Assembly (NCBI GenBank): GCA_023846275.1
Contig: CM043869.1
Coordinates: forward strand, 16,587,501-16,651,500
Length of the DNA stretch: 64,000 nt
Direction of reading: 5' to 3'
DNA from: Vanilla planifolia
Lineage: Eukaryota; Streptophyta; Magnoliopsida; Asparagales; Orchidaceae
Part shown: one piece after another, positions 53,401 to 64,000 of the stretch
Layout: the number at the start of each line of letters is the position of its first letter
How positions within the stretch are numbered: position 1 is the first letter of the stretch
Position numbers and translations under genes: made by a program
The notes under the pieces: generated by a model
Told to the model about the DNA's origin: nothing
Database searches by the model: none
What the model saw: only the letters and a program-made list of their open reading frames with translations

Positions 53401-56400
53401 GCATAAAGGTTGTAAGCGTATTACACATGAAATGGCATGATGAGCCATTCATACAATAATTGATGGGTCTTGAAGGTTTTCTTGCATGAATCTTACTTGA
53501 TCTAGGATTGATAATAACTCAATTTTAGATTGTTTGATGAATACTCATGCGTGCTTTAGTTGGGTAATGGATATGTATTCTTGATTTTGATTTTATTGAC
53601 ATGGTAGTTAACTCATATTCTCCATTTGCTGTCCTTTAGAACTATCATGACAAGCAATTCAAATGGAGAATTGCTCGGCTTCAAAGCTCTAGATTCGAGC
53701 AATTCCTCCACTTGCTCCTTTTTCTAAATCTTTATACTAGCTCCTTGTTTTGAAACTTTTCACCTGCTTCTTTTTTTTTTTTGAAAACTTTTCACCTACT
53801 CAATTTATTTTCATGCCTCGTACTTCTTTGTGTTAACTCTGATGACTTTTTGAAAAGTGTTAGAAACATGATGAGTCTCCAACAATGCCTTTCCAAGCTT
53901 TCCTTGACTTAATCTTTTCAATGAGAACTGTGATAATAAACATGTTGGCTAAAGTTCATATTGATTGACAAGCAATTTGGTTTGTATTAATTCCATCAGC
54001 CTGCATACGTTATGTGCTATTTTCTGATGTAATTTAACTGGTTGCTTGGACAAATATACTTTTAGTAACATGTATTTAATCATTATGTTTTTTATAATGC
54101 ATGTTTTCTCTTGATGATTAACTTCTAGCAGTCTTACTCTGAACAAGATACCTCTAAGATGCCTCTTGAGCTTGCTAATGCACTTTCTCATGAGCGGGAA
54201 CCAGTTGATGATCCTGAAATTCGAAAGCAGTGTCTGGAGGCTCTTTATTTGATTGCGTTGCAGGTTTTGCTCAAACAGTATCACATACATATTTTTCATT
54301 TATAACATGCTTTTATTTATCTTATGGTTGGATATTTTGGTGAAAATATTAATGCTTTGCATTTTTTTTGGTAGTTGTGATTTTTAAGACTGATTAATTT
54401 CCACAATAGATAGTTTCTAGTTTTGGATAAGATCACAATTTTTTTATTCCTTTGACACCATTTTATGGTTCATTTTTGCTGCTTTCAAACAAGTCAAATG
54501 TAGGTATAACCATGCATATTTTCAAAAAAACACAATGATCTGGTGGGGGTTTTCTTTATTAAACTAGTTTTTAAATTAAGCAAGCTATGAAATCTAGATA
54601 AAACCCTCTCGTACAATGTCATGACCCAACTAACGTTGAAGTGCTGCTCACTTTTTTCTTAAACTAGGGTCATTTTTTTGTATTGAAGGCACTTAACCAA
54701 ATAAACTTTGTTGTCAACAAATATAAATAAGGAGTTTTGCCTCTCTTTTTTACATTGGTTTTCGTTCGTGTTCCTACCACATAGAAGCCTCTACTCGAAT
54801 TTGTTGCTTAGCAAATTCTCTTCTAGAAAATCATTTCACGATCACCCATCTCTCTCACATCCTCTGGGTATCATAATCCCACCATGTTTTATTTGGCTCT
54901 TCCTTTTATGATGTTGTTGCATGCTTTGGCCTGAATTTTGAGAACTTTGCTTCCATTTATATTTACTACTCATTCTTGTTGTTGCATATTCCTTTTTGTG
55001 AGCATGAGCAATATAAATTGATAATTTCATTGATCTTAAAGGCCTACCAACTTTCTTGTGGTTCAATCCATTATGATATTGAGTTGATTTTTTTATTGTT
55101 GATCAATGTTTTCTATTCATCTGAACACAAATAGGCAACTCAAACAAACACTCATTGTTTATATTAAAGCTAAGATGCAAAATAAAAGTTTATTGAATTA
55201 TAAAATAAATCAGAAATGATGATACAATTATGGTATTTGGCTTATTTAACTCATAGTATGGCTATAAAAAACAATATATTCAAAGAAAAAATACATAAAA
55301 AGAAGAAACAAGTAGTCTTTGACATCAAACCACCAAGTTCACCAATCCCTATGCTCGACCCTTGCAGTGGGGAAATCTAATTATGGAGTAAGTTGCAAAG
55401 GATTGTAAGGTTTGCTCCAAGTGACCCACCGGAATGAACGCTCATTATTCTTTAGATAACAATAAATGACAACAATGCTGTTTAAACAATTTCATTTAAC
55501 TTGGGTAACATTTCATGAGAAACTTCAATTATGCTATCAAGGTCAAAGAAAATTTGATCTTTTGACAAAAATTTGGGTATAGAAATATTTTATGTTTCAT
55601 ATTTAGTGTTTTTAATTTGCAGTTTTCTTATAAAATAACCAAACTAGTTGTATTCAGTTTTATTTTAAGCTTATTTCAAAATCGACAGCAGTTGTATTCT
55701 TAGAAAGTAACAGCGGTTGTATTCTAGATGAAGTATTGTTGTAGCATTTTGATTTGACACTTTGAAAATAAAAGAAAGTAATCTGATTAACCTTGAGAAC
55801 AGAACTTAGATGGATGAATGAATCAGACTTTGGCTACCATAATATCTCATAATAACTAACAGCTTTTTAAGCCATTTTTAAACGGAGCTGTTCTGACTAA
55901 GAAACCCAATGAACCAAGCCAAACTAATACTTTGATAGAGTTATGTTTCAAGGCAAACATTCTGATTCATTGATTAACTCAGATTGTTTTAAGTTTTTCA
56001 TGATTCGAGTGAGGTATTAAGCTTTGAATGTTCATGTTGAAGATTTCATTTTTCCAACATATTGAATAAATATCATTTATTTCTGTAAATGTTCAATGAA
56101 CATCCAATTTATCATGAAATATTGTGCATACTAATTTTTAGCATATTCTATTGTTATAAATTAGGGACACTGTTAACTGATTTTGATTTTCATGGATTTA
56201 CAATAGAAATCTAATGGATGACAAAAGTGTTATTTTTCTATCCATGGGATTCGTCTCTCTCTCTCTCTCTCTCTCTATCTCTTAATATACATATATGTTT
56301 GTGTTTTTGTGTACTTGTGTGTAAATGTATATGTGCCCTTTTGCTGATGCATTGAGAATATGAAGACAGCCAAACCATACAGGTTTGTTCTACCGGTTGC

Positions 56401-57460
56401 TTGTTTCTGCAAGTTTGTGTTAACTCTCAAGACCCACCATTTTATTAGCAACGATATAAATGGCTTTTGTTGTCATATATACCACAGGAAGCTGGAAGAA
56501 GTGCTTTGTGGTCTGTAAATGGCCCGCGGATACTGCAACTTGGCTATGAAGATGAGGAAGATCCAAAAGTAATGGAAGCATATGAGCTGATAGGTTCTTT
56601 AGTAAGAAAGCATCTCCTTACTTCCATGACTATAAAATTTGAACTTAACAGCTAACATACATAATAGATAGATAGTTCATAATGGCAGGCCTAGTTATGT
56701 TTGTGCATCACTTTATCAAAGCATTTTTTTCTTTTTAAGTTCAATAACATCCAAAGTCTTAACAAATAATTATAATAATTTTTTTTATTTACAGAAAGAT
56801 ACGTCTTTCTTGGTATCTTTTTATTCTTCTCTTCCAAGACTTTTTTGATAACAAACGTTGTGTGCAAGTAAAGTCTTAAAGATTCCGTATGACAAACATC
56901 ATTGGACATGTACTAAATAGCCTTCTTTAAAAGAATGCTTCTTGGAAAGTGATGTCCTATTTAAGGTTTGTTTGTTTCAAAATTCTTGCTACTGTTTTTT
57001 GAACTCCACTATGTTGCATTCGTTTGTAGTTTCACCTTGGAATATGTTCTGACTGTTGATGGTGAACTTTATATAGGATTTATCATTAGGTTTTCACCCA
57101 AAAAAAAACCTAAATTATCATCTAATATTTAGAATTATTATTTATCTCATTCTTATGTTCTAATGGTGTCCTTTTCACCAATTTCATTGTGTTCTGATCT
57201 CATTGTTTTTTAATTACAACCATTGAAAAAACACTTCTAGTTTTATTTTTTTTTATTTTTTTTAAAGAAAATTAGGGATTATTATGCTCATATTTGAATC
57301 TTGATTTTCTTTTTTATAGAATGAGATGATTGCACATAAATTGCAACTCATCAATAACTGTTCTACTTGTTTATACTCATATAAACCATGCAATTGATAA
57401 GTTTGTTCCTAACAACAGCTTGTGAGCAATGCTAGGGCAGAGGAACCTCTGGATAGATAA
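47404..57460 (+). CDS. HGH1: HGH1 homolog, eEF2-folding chaperone (complete, 8 exons)
   Basis: Exons are 47404-47457, 47560-47889, 47957-48038, 48212-48357, 48798-48911, 54132-54263, 56488-56601 and 57419-57460. All introns are GT-AG, and the joined frame encodes 337 aa, the usual length for plant HGH1. Visible landmarks are the start MADELEELLGFLSSPSPQ, helical ARM-type text with AAEALINLSQNP (exon 2), GLYLSKLIRSFCRSS (exon 3), HVASILVNVSK (exon 4), TVRNCCFEA (exon 5), KMPLELANALSHEREPV (exon 6) and WSVNGPRILQLGYEDEEDPK (exon 7). The latter segments cover the DUF383 and DUF384 regions typical of HGH1. In yeast HGH1 is a cytosolic ARM-repeat adaptor that works with the TRiC/CCT chaperonin in folding elongation factor eEF2. 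The plant role is inferred from homology. No exon carries a stop or frameshift, so the gene looks functional despite its 5.2-kb fifth intron. Confidence 0.95.
47458..47559 (+). other. HGH1 intron 1, open and in frame
   Basis: The intron runs from GTAATC to TTCACCAG and is 102 bp, a multiple of three with no stop in the reading frame. If retained, it would add 34 residues rich in Leu, Ser and Pro between SPQ and LKKA, a point where HGH1 proteins normally run straight through. Splicing is therefore the expected form. Confidence 0.85.
48912..54131 (+). other. HGH1 intron 5, 5.2 kb, invaded by a retroelement
   Basis: The donor GTGTTA follows AGKK, and the acceptor lies in TTCTAGCAG before SYSEQD. 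At 5,220 bp it is the largest intron of the gene. It contains antisense Ty3/gypsy pol remains and other AT-rich DNA, including a short TA run at about 50,386-50,404. The two exons flanking it are intact. Confidence 0.9.
52250..53760 (-). mobile_element. Antisense Ty3/gypsy pol relic in HGH1 intron 5
   Basis: On the minus strand, broken frames give in order: an RT entry block, EQVEELLESRALKPSNSPF, with VLKDSKWRI (53,740-53,620) and YPLP; WLIMPFHVCNTLTTFMRLMN (near 53,430); the RT catalytic motif YLDDI at 53350-53336; RNase H text YVTYSKKVLALYQAMKHW (about 52,830-52,775); and an integrase zinc-finger equivalent, GHLGVNIAIKTLQRD (52,370-52,310). Stops interrupt it throughout. Family and LTRs were not determined, and the element probably extends somewhat beyond both limits given. 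Confidence 0.75.
56254..56277 (+). repeat. CT microsatellite in HGH1 intron 6
   Basis: This is a run of about 11-12 CT units with one A interruption at its end, within intron 6 (56602 is the start of intron 7). Confidence 0.85.
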
Positions 57461-59690
57461 ACTGGGTTAGCTGCAGTGTTTTGCTCATGAGAAGGATGAT
57501 TCGCATAACCTCATTAGCAGAACTATCTGTTCTCCTCCATTGGACTAGCTCCAGATTTGAGTTGTCTAGTCTTTTTCTTTCAGGGACACAATTCAGAGGC
57601 CAGTCAAGAAGACTCTTGGATTGATTGTTGATTATAAAAGATTGTATTTTGTTGGAGTAATTTAATATATAATGATTATCCTTAAAGTTTATATCATGGA
57701 GAGAGATCAACCATTTGGTACTCAGCTTATTTATTTCCTAATACTTCATCCTTGAGAGAAGATTTGTAAAGAAAAAAATAGTAATACATTAAGCCAAGTT
57801 TGTGAGTAGGTTTTTTGAAATAAAAGGCAACATTCTTTTATTTCATCTGCTTTGGAATAATCTAAAGGAGACTAAACTTGATACTAAATATTGTTTGACA
57901 TCAAATCTAAGAACTTGTTGATCTATTTGAATTAAATACAGCATATAAGGTTTACTCTTTTTTTTTTTATGAAAAGTAATCCTTGCTGCTTGATTTATGT
58001 CTATCTTCGAAAATCTTGAATGGCAATGGAAATTGTCGACTGGTTACATGCATTGGGCGATTTTCTTCACATGAAAACTGGTAGGTTTTGGTTTAAGAAT
58101 TTTAAATTTATACATTTATAAATAATAGAATTTTATTTTAAATTCCTCATCGTTGCCCAGAAAGAGAGGAGGTAGAGACATAAAGGGAGAGATGCTAACA
58201 AAGAGGGATATGCTTGATGATAGAGGAGATAGAAAGGTGATGGACAAGTGTAGAGAGGAGAGAGAGAGGCAACAAGAGATCTAAAGAGAGAAAAATGTTT
58301 AAAGAGATGAGAGGATGACAATATAAAGACGAGACTAAAAATAAGTTAAAAAGGAAACAACTCGAGACAAAAGGAGGTCAACAATAGATAAAGAACAAGA
58401 AGAATGTTGTTTATACTTTTGTAAGAGGATTTTTTTTGTATATGTATGTAATAGAGCCAAACTTAGAGGTTTTTTGAAAATTGACAAAAAAAAATTTCAT
58501 TCACCTTAATAAGAATTTAAGTAGTTTCAAATTACAACACTTATTAAAATAAAATGATTGATATTATCTTATAATTTAAAACTAACTAGATCAATAAAAA
58601 AATAAAAATGAGATAAACCCCAACTAAATGGGCCTAACACTTGTAGCAAAACAGAATCCTACTAGAAACAAGATTTACGTTCCTTTTTTATGTTTTGTGC
58701 TCTTATCTAAGATTTTGTATGAACTTGAATACTCTATTCCTCATGTTCTCTACTGCATCCTTTGATGCATCAACAACACTCAAAATAAGAATGACTACCT
58801 TAAAAATGAAATAAAAAAGCATGTATATTTTTCTAGATTAATCATTGACAAAATACAACAAACAAAACTATCATATTCTTGTTCATGAGGCCATCTTTCT
58901 TCTATCCCTTATGTCCATCTAGTTCATCTTTCTAAATGAGGATGTCATGGATTTGATTTTTTTGTACTAAAACCAAAAGCAAAAATATTTAATCATCAAT
59001 CCGAACGCAACAAGCTTTCACACATGAATACCCATTCTTAGTGACACCATAAATGAGCACACGTACAGAAGCTGAACATCTCATTATTTAATCAAAATCT
59101 TCCACTCCAGTAAGCAATCGAATTGTCACAAAACTGCAACCATGAAGTCCTTGGCAAATATGGTCTTTAGAGCATACATCATGCAAGTTATAAAAATACT
59201 TTTGATCACAAAGATACTTATTTTAAATCAAACCAAGCAATTTAGTAAATTTCACTTATTTTTTAAATAGTACATTTTTATCCTCATATCATACATTTTT
59301 GTTTTTTTTATTTCACAAATTTAAGTAAAAAATTCAAAGAATATTTTTGTCAATTTTTATAAAATGAGTACAAAATAATGACATGTCAAAAATATAATTT
59401 TTTAATATCACTTAATAATTATAATTTTTAAGTATACTTCTTATCAATATTGTGTAAATCTAATCCCTTGACATAAATGATCCAATGCTCATTAAAGATA
59501 CAAATAGTTCATCCTCTAACTTCGTAGCATGATAGGCAATTAAATTGGATGCTCGAATATAAGGATTTATGCATAGGTTTTTCATTTTCGATTCTAATAA
59601 GAAGCTAACAATCATACTTTCACAAGTAAATAAAAATAAATAATCAACCTACAAAAATAATTCTTAATTAAAAAGCCCCCAAAATACCTT
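57461..59690. other. HGH1 trailer and intergenic DNA
   Basis: This holds the HGH1 3' UTR followed by AT-rich DNA. A purine-rich stretch on the plus strand (about 58,160-58,400, GAGAGA/AGGAG words) gives an antisense open frame without resemblance to any family. No gene is supported. Confidence 0.5.
57819..57824 (+). terminator. Possible poly(A) signal of HGH1
   Basis: AATAAA lies 359 bp after the stop codon, and no exact AATAAA is seen earlier in the trailer. Plant poly(A) signals are loose, so this is only a candidate. Confidence 0.25.
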
Positions 59691-59697
59691 CTTGCAG

Positions 59698-60000
59698 GCT
59701 CTGTTACCACTCTTGTAGACAGTTCAACTTCAAAAACTCAACCCTTGATTCATCTGTGAACAATGCATGTCACACAAAAGTAGAGATAATATAAAAATAA
59801 AAAATAAAAGCAATAAAAATTTACATGGTTTCTGCATTCAGAGGCGAACAGATGATCTTAGACAATACAATGCCCAACAAGGAAGCTGATAAATACAAAC
59901 AAAAAATTCAATGTGATTCACCTTCTGCAAAGAATACAAATAAAGAATAGCATGCGTACCCTTATCCCTGATCCAGTAGCAATCACATTTACTTTGGGAT
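59698..60000 (-). mobile_element. Possible Copia-type LTR end and primer-binding site
   Basis: On the minus strand TGGTAACAGAGC (59709-59698) differs by one base from the common tRNA-iMet PBS TGGTATCAGAGC. It is preceded by TCTACAAGAG, and before that by ACCATGTAAATTTTTATTGC, text typical of Copia LTR U5 regions. A gag frame is not found downstream, and the far LTR border is unknown. Confidence 0.4.
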
Positions 60001-63000
60001 TGAATAAAGACTTCTTTTACCACATGTTTGCTTAGGTTGCTTATTTTCTCTTTTCAACTAAGGGAGACAGATTTTATTCAATTTAAGAATCAACAGCTCC
60101 ATATATGCACGCTTCAACATTGAAATAAGACATGAATGATTTACAACAAGACTCTCACAAGTACAAAGAATTTTGAAACATGAATCTGTTAAAAGGTGAC
60201 TGCTAATTAGAAGATCGAACAAAAACAAAACGAAATAGACCAAGCATGCTTAAATCTCACTCATAGGGCATAATGAGTCTTATAACTCCAATCTATCAAA
60301 AATAAGAGAATCACTGAGGGCAACCGTGGAAAAAATGAGCAATTATGCTTGTCCAAGATGTCAAAAGGGTATTGGCACGGTATTTTAAGCTTGTATTTTC
60401 TAATGCTCAGCGTAGAATTGAAAACAGATTCATTCATTTATGTCAACAATCAAGCAAACCTAATGTTCAAAAGTTAAGCGCATAACTTATCTAATTAACA
60501 ATCAATTTAGCAACCCATCTGATATTCCTATATTAGGCATGCATGCAACATATACATCACATGTAGGCATATAAAAAGACTTTCATTGAGCAACTTAAAA
60601 GTGATTAAAATAAATGGCACTGACCATAGGCCTAAAACGACCATTGAAGGCACTGTAAAAACAAAATATTGAAAAAATGTTTTTTAATAACAATAAAATT
60701 ATTCCAACTAAATAGGCTGGAATATATGAGCCCTCTAGTGCCATTATACTCCATCCTCTAAGTATGCTAAGCACCTTTTAATAGTCATTTATCCCATCTT
60801 TCTTTGTCCCTTATTGTTTTATTTAAATGGATAATTGAATAATTGACCTCTCATTCCAAGATCATTAAGTTTTGTATATATGGCATGTTCAAACAAATTA
60901 GTTCGACTTTTCCTTAGTATATCCTCAATTTGTATTATTTTTAAATTTTCTTTCATGCACTTAATTCTAATCATATTCCTTCCAATATAATCACTTATCT
61001 ATCTTAAATTCCTTATCTGTGTAACATTTATTGAATTTGAATTAATCAATTTCAAATCATTTTCAATACTATATAACATTATTAATCTCATTACTATCTT
61101 ATTATATTTACACTTCACCTAAAGTGAGAAATTTTAATAATACAAGATGTTAAAAATACTCTACTTCATCCAACTTGTACGGATCATATCAGGTCTAATT
61201 GTGTTTGGTATTGATTGGCAAAAAAACCTATTCAACCATATGCTCATCTTACCCATTTGTGGGTCTCCCAAATACACATGTAGTTGTCATACAAAGTTGC
61301 CCCAACCTCTCAAAAAAATTAATTTGCTCACTAGTCCTACTAATTCCAACCTCAAACTCTAATACAAAATACTTCCAAGTGGTTTCCTGCTCATGGCCAT
61401 CTTTTTTCCAGTAGTCCTATCATCCTTGTGATTATCAAGGAACGATACTCCTCACATGATCGGCAATGATTGCTAACCACTTCCTCTCATGATGGATCAC
61501 TTGTCCATCCCTTCTCACAAGATGGCAATTTACTATAGTCCTTATATCTTTGCTTATTCATCCATCCTATTCATTAACAAATCTCCATTATTTCATCTTT
61601 TTTGTTCAATTTTTCGTCTTACCTACACTCAACTTGCCCAGCCAGCACCGACTGACTTTTGCAAGAGTTCTGATCAGGGTGATTCAGAACCATGCCAGGG
61701 CAATTCCAGATTTAGGATAGTGCAAAGAGTGGTGGGTATTGGTTTATTTTAACCAAATCTATACCCATGCCGTTACGACTGCTTGTGCTCCTACCCAAAT
61801 TAGATTTGTATTCCTAATCTTGTTAAAAAATATAACTTCATTTGTAGAAGGCATACACCTTAGCATTTTTAAAATTTACAAGACATCCAATGTTGATGAA
61901 TACTAGAATCAAATGGCATTATGTTTTAGTGCAAATTAATTTAAGCTCTTCTAAGTTCATATGTCCTCACTCCTCAACCATGATTACATGAGTGTCATCA
62001 ACAATGTAAACATCATTATGTAACTCGAAATAAGGATACAAATTTCAACCCAAACAGGAGACTTCTTTTCATATTTTTAGGAAGAATGGCTTTTAAATAC
62101 TAAAATTTGTTGGGTAAGACAATATAAAATGGGATGTGGTGATGGTGATTTCATATCTCAAAGTCACAAAGAAAAAATGAATCTGAAAATATCCTAAGAA
62201 TACAAACTCCTGATGTTCTAACACAACACAAAAGAATAAAGAGAGAGAAAAGGTCAACAAAACCTGAAATGGTACTGCAACCCAGAGGAATGATTTTCAC
62301 ATTGCTTGGTAATTTTATATTCCTTTTATGCATATATTTCGTACAAACTGAAGTGATTGTTATTGTAATAGAGATGTGGAAACTATTCAACAAGTATTTT
62401 GCCAGTAGTTGTAACTCCATAACAAGTCAACTTTCATAATATGGGGCTTTCTACAATGTGCTCTGTATACAAAATAAATTAGTGGTATTTCAAGATTTCA
62501 AAAACCTACTAACAAATAGGAGAGTTAAACTGTGCCTTGGTTGATATAGATTAAAAATCCTGGGATATTTGAACCCAATAAATAACCATTAGTAAACCTA
62601 GAGCATGAGAAAGATCATCCTTGAGATAAGTACATGCTGCTGACAAGTGAAAGATTATTCAAGAGAAGAAAATTCATGAAGGATTATTAAAGAGAAGAAA
62701 CTTAAAGAGCCTTTTATCCATATGCTCAAATGTATAATATACAGGCATCCGTGAACAATATGGTGCAACTTTGACAAGAACGGAACTGAACTAGGAAAAT
62801 TGAGAAAATTTCAAGCATATGCATGAAAAATCCATGCTATGCTAATATTATTAGGTCCATGCATATTCTTGTTACACATGATTTGGAAAGCGGTAAAAAA
62901 TTGTTTGGAAATAAACAAAGAAGGTTGAATACGACCAATTACATGATTGTAAGTTAAAAGTTAAAGAAGTAAAGTAAAAAAAATACTTGCAAGATATAGA

Positions 63001-63031
63001 CACTGGACAAGTATGTAACGCATGCATGTAG
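60001..63031. other. Intergenic DNA and probable PPR 3' UTR
   Basis: No gene is recognised. Open frames at 61147-61414 and 61489-61752 have no domain. The last few hundred bases before 63032 are presumably the 3' UTR of the minus-strand PPR gene. No clear poly(A) signal was picked. Confidence 0.5.
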
Positions 63032-64000
63032 TTATTCTCTCCCTAGCATTTTATCCAGCACAAGACAGATTTTGTATGTCTCTATACTATCACAAGAACC
63101 CTTCTTGCAAAATGCTTTTATCACAAATTCGAACATGCGGGTATCTAGGATTAAACCATTGTCCATCATTTCTTCAAGTAACCTTAACAAATCTCCAAGC
63201 CTTCCACCCTTAACCAATCCAAATGCCAGATGTGCAACATGATCAGATTTAAAGACACAATCTATGGATTTAACAAAATCAATTGCCTTTGAAAACTTCC
63301 CATCCCAGCAAAGGCCATCTACAATAGTATTATAGGTGATCGCATCAGGAGAAATCTCCCCAGAACCCATCTCAGCAAGCAAATCATGAAAATCATCAAA
63401 CTCATTAGCCAAACAGAACTCATGCAATAGGATGTTATACGTCACAATATCAGGAGCGAACCCTTTGCTTTTGAATATGAACTTTGCCTTGCGAAGTTTT
63501 CCAGACTTACAAAGGCTCATAATAACAATGTTAAAAGTCTGCACATCAGGACTTACGCCCTTCTTTAACATATCAGCGAAAAGCTTCAAGACCGCAGAAA
63601 ATTCCCCCAGGTTACATAGTCTGGTCATCACAGTGTTATAGCTTATGGAATCCAATTGAATCCCTATCTCAGAGCTCTTTTCCAAAAGGAGCATAACCTC
63701 CTTAACCTTCGAAAGTTGACATAAGATGCCTAGAAGGATATTCAGAGTTACTTTGGTGGGCTGCAATGCTTTCTCAAGCATAATATCCAACTGCTTCAAT
63801 GCCTCGACTGTCATCCCTGCATTGGATAGACCGCTGATATAGGTGTTGTACGAGACAGAGTCCGGTTCCCATCCACTGTTGGTGCTCTCACTGAGAATAC
63901 TCTCAACTTCTTTAAAGTCCCCATTTTTACATAGGGCATGGATGAGTACATTATAGCTCACAACATCGGGAGGACAACCCAAGCTCCGCATAGTTTTCAA
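63032..64000 (-). CDS. P-class pentatricopeptide repeat protein, C-terminal part
   Basis: An uninterrupted minus-strand frame of 322 codons runs from the window edge to a TAA at 63034-63032. The first codon in the window is TTG inside the protein, not a start, so the N-terminus lies beyond the right edge. Eight roughly 35-residue PPR motifs are visible, counted from the edge at residues 13-47, 48-82, 83-117, 118-152, 153-184, 185-219, 220-253 and 254-286, plus a degenerate ninth. Typical phrases are VVSYNVLIHALCKNG, TYNILLHEFC and ITYNTIVDGLC with PD at motif ends. There is no E, E+ or DYW tail, so it is P-class. Such proteins usually bind organellar RNA in mitochondria or plastids to aid processing, stability or translation. 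The targeting peptide is outside the window. The target RNA and orthologue cannot be told. Confidence 0.93.
   Translation of the reverse strand: MKTMRSLGCPPDVVSYNVLIHALCKNGDFKEVESILSESTNSGWEPDSVSYNTYISGLSNAGMTVEALKQLDIMLEKALQPTKVTLNILLGILCQLSKVKEVMLLLEKSSEIGIQLDSISYNTVMTRLCNLGEFSAVLKLFADMLKKGVSPDVQTFNIVIMSLCKSGKLRKAKFIFKSKGFAPDIVTYNILLHEFCLANEFDDFHDLLAEMGSGEISPDAITYNTIVDGLCWDGKFSKAIDFVKSIDCVFKSDHVAHLAFGLVKGGRLGDLLRLLEEMMDNGLILDTRMFEFVIKAFCKKGSCDSIETYKICLVLDKMLGRE

Noticed and set aside
53949..54299. 116-codon minus-strand frame over HGH1 exon 6
   Set aside because: It is the opposite-strand shadow of a conserved HGH1 exon.
63432..63641. Plus-strand frame opposite the PPR gene
   Set aside because: It is a shadow of the PPR coding sequence.

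Overview
This is nuclear DNA of a flowering plant. It is strongly AT-rich, its genes carry spliceosomal GT-AG introns, it encodes a P-class pentatricopeptide repeat (PPR) protein and two other plant-type proteins, and most of the rest is old LTR-retrotransposon sequence. I cannot name the species. The overall style would fit a monocot, but that is a guess. Only three genes can be supported. There are no bacterial features, CRISPR arrays, rRNA genes or convincing tRNA genes.

Layout. (1) Positions 1-11,260 hold the 5' part of a minus-strand gene of the plant PH-RCC1-FYVE (PRAF-type) family. Three coding exons (10428-10381, 2586-2500, 985-896) encode the first 75 residues, the start of the PH domain. 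The first intron is 7.8 kb, and the rest of the gene lies beyond the left edge. (2) Positions 11,260-47,340 are a 36-kb gene-free block of nested, decayed LTR retrotransposons. It contains a minus-strand LTR relic (about 12.8-13.7 kb), an LTR-like block with a roughly 60-bp tandem array (14.5-16.8 kb), an LTR-like block with 21-bp repeats and a TATA box (21.6-22.7 kb), a minus-strand Ty3/gypsy pol relic (22.9-24.5 kb) and two adjacent related LTR-like blocks (24.6-31.85 kb). The second of these blocks is split by a well-preserved 3,011-bp solo LTR with a perfect TAAAT target duplication (27981-30991). A nearly complete but decayed Del/Tekay-like chromovirus follows at 31851-44882, with both LTRs, a primer-binding site, and remnants of protease, RT, RNase H, integrase and a C-terminal chromodomain-like tail. 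Its 3' LTR is swollen to 6.8 kb by at least three insertions. (3) Positions 47,404-57,460 hold a complete eight-exon plus-strand HGH1 gene (337 aa), an ARM-type chaperone related to the yeast eEF2-folding factor. Its fifth intron is 5.2 kb and contains an antisense Ty3/gypsy relic. (4) Positions 57,461-63,031 are intergenic, with a possible Copia-type LTR/PBS relic near 59.7 kb. (5) Positions 63,032-64,000 are the 3' end of a minus-strand PPR gene that runs off the right edge.

The three genes have unrelated housekeeping or organelle roles and show no operon-like relationship. The most useful observations are structural: exon-intron details in HGH1 (an in-frame open first intron and a tandem NAGNAG acceptor), the nesting order of the retroelements, tandem arrays whose copy number differs between the two LTRs of one element, and a 283-bp AT-cored hairpin. 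I found no evidence of an undescribed molecular system.
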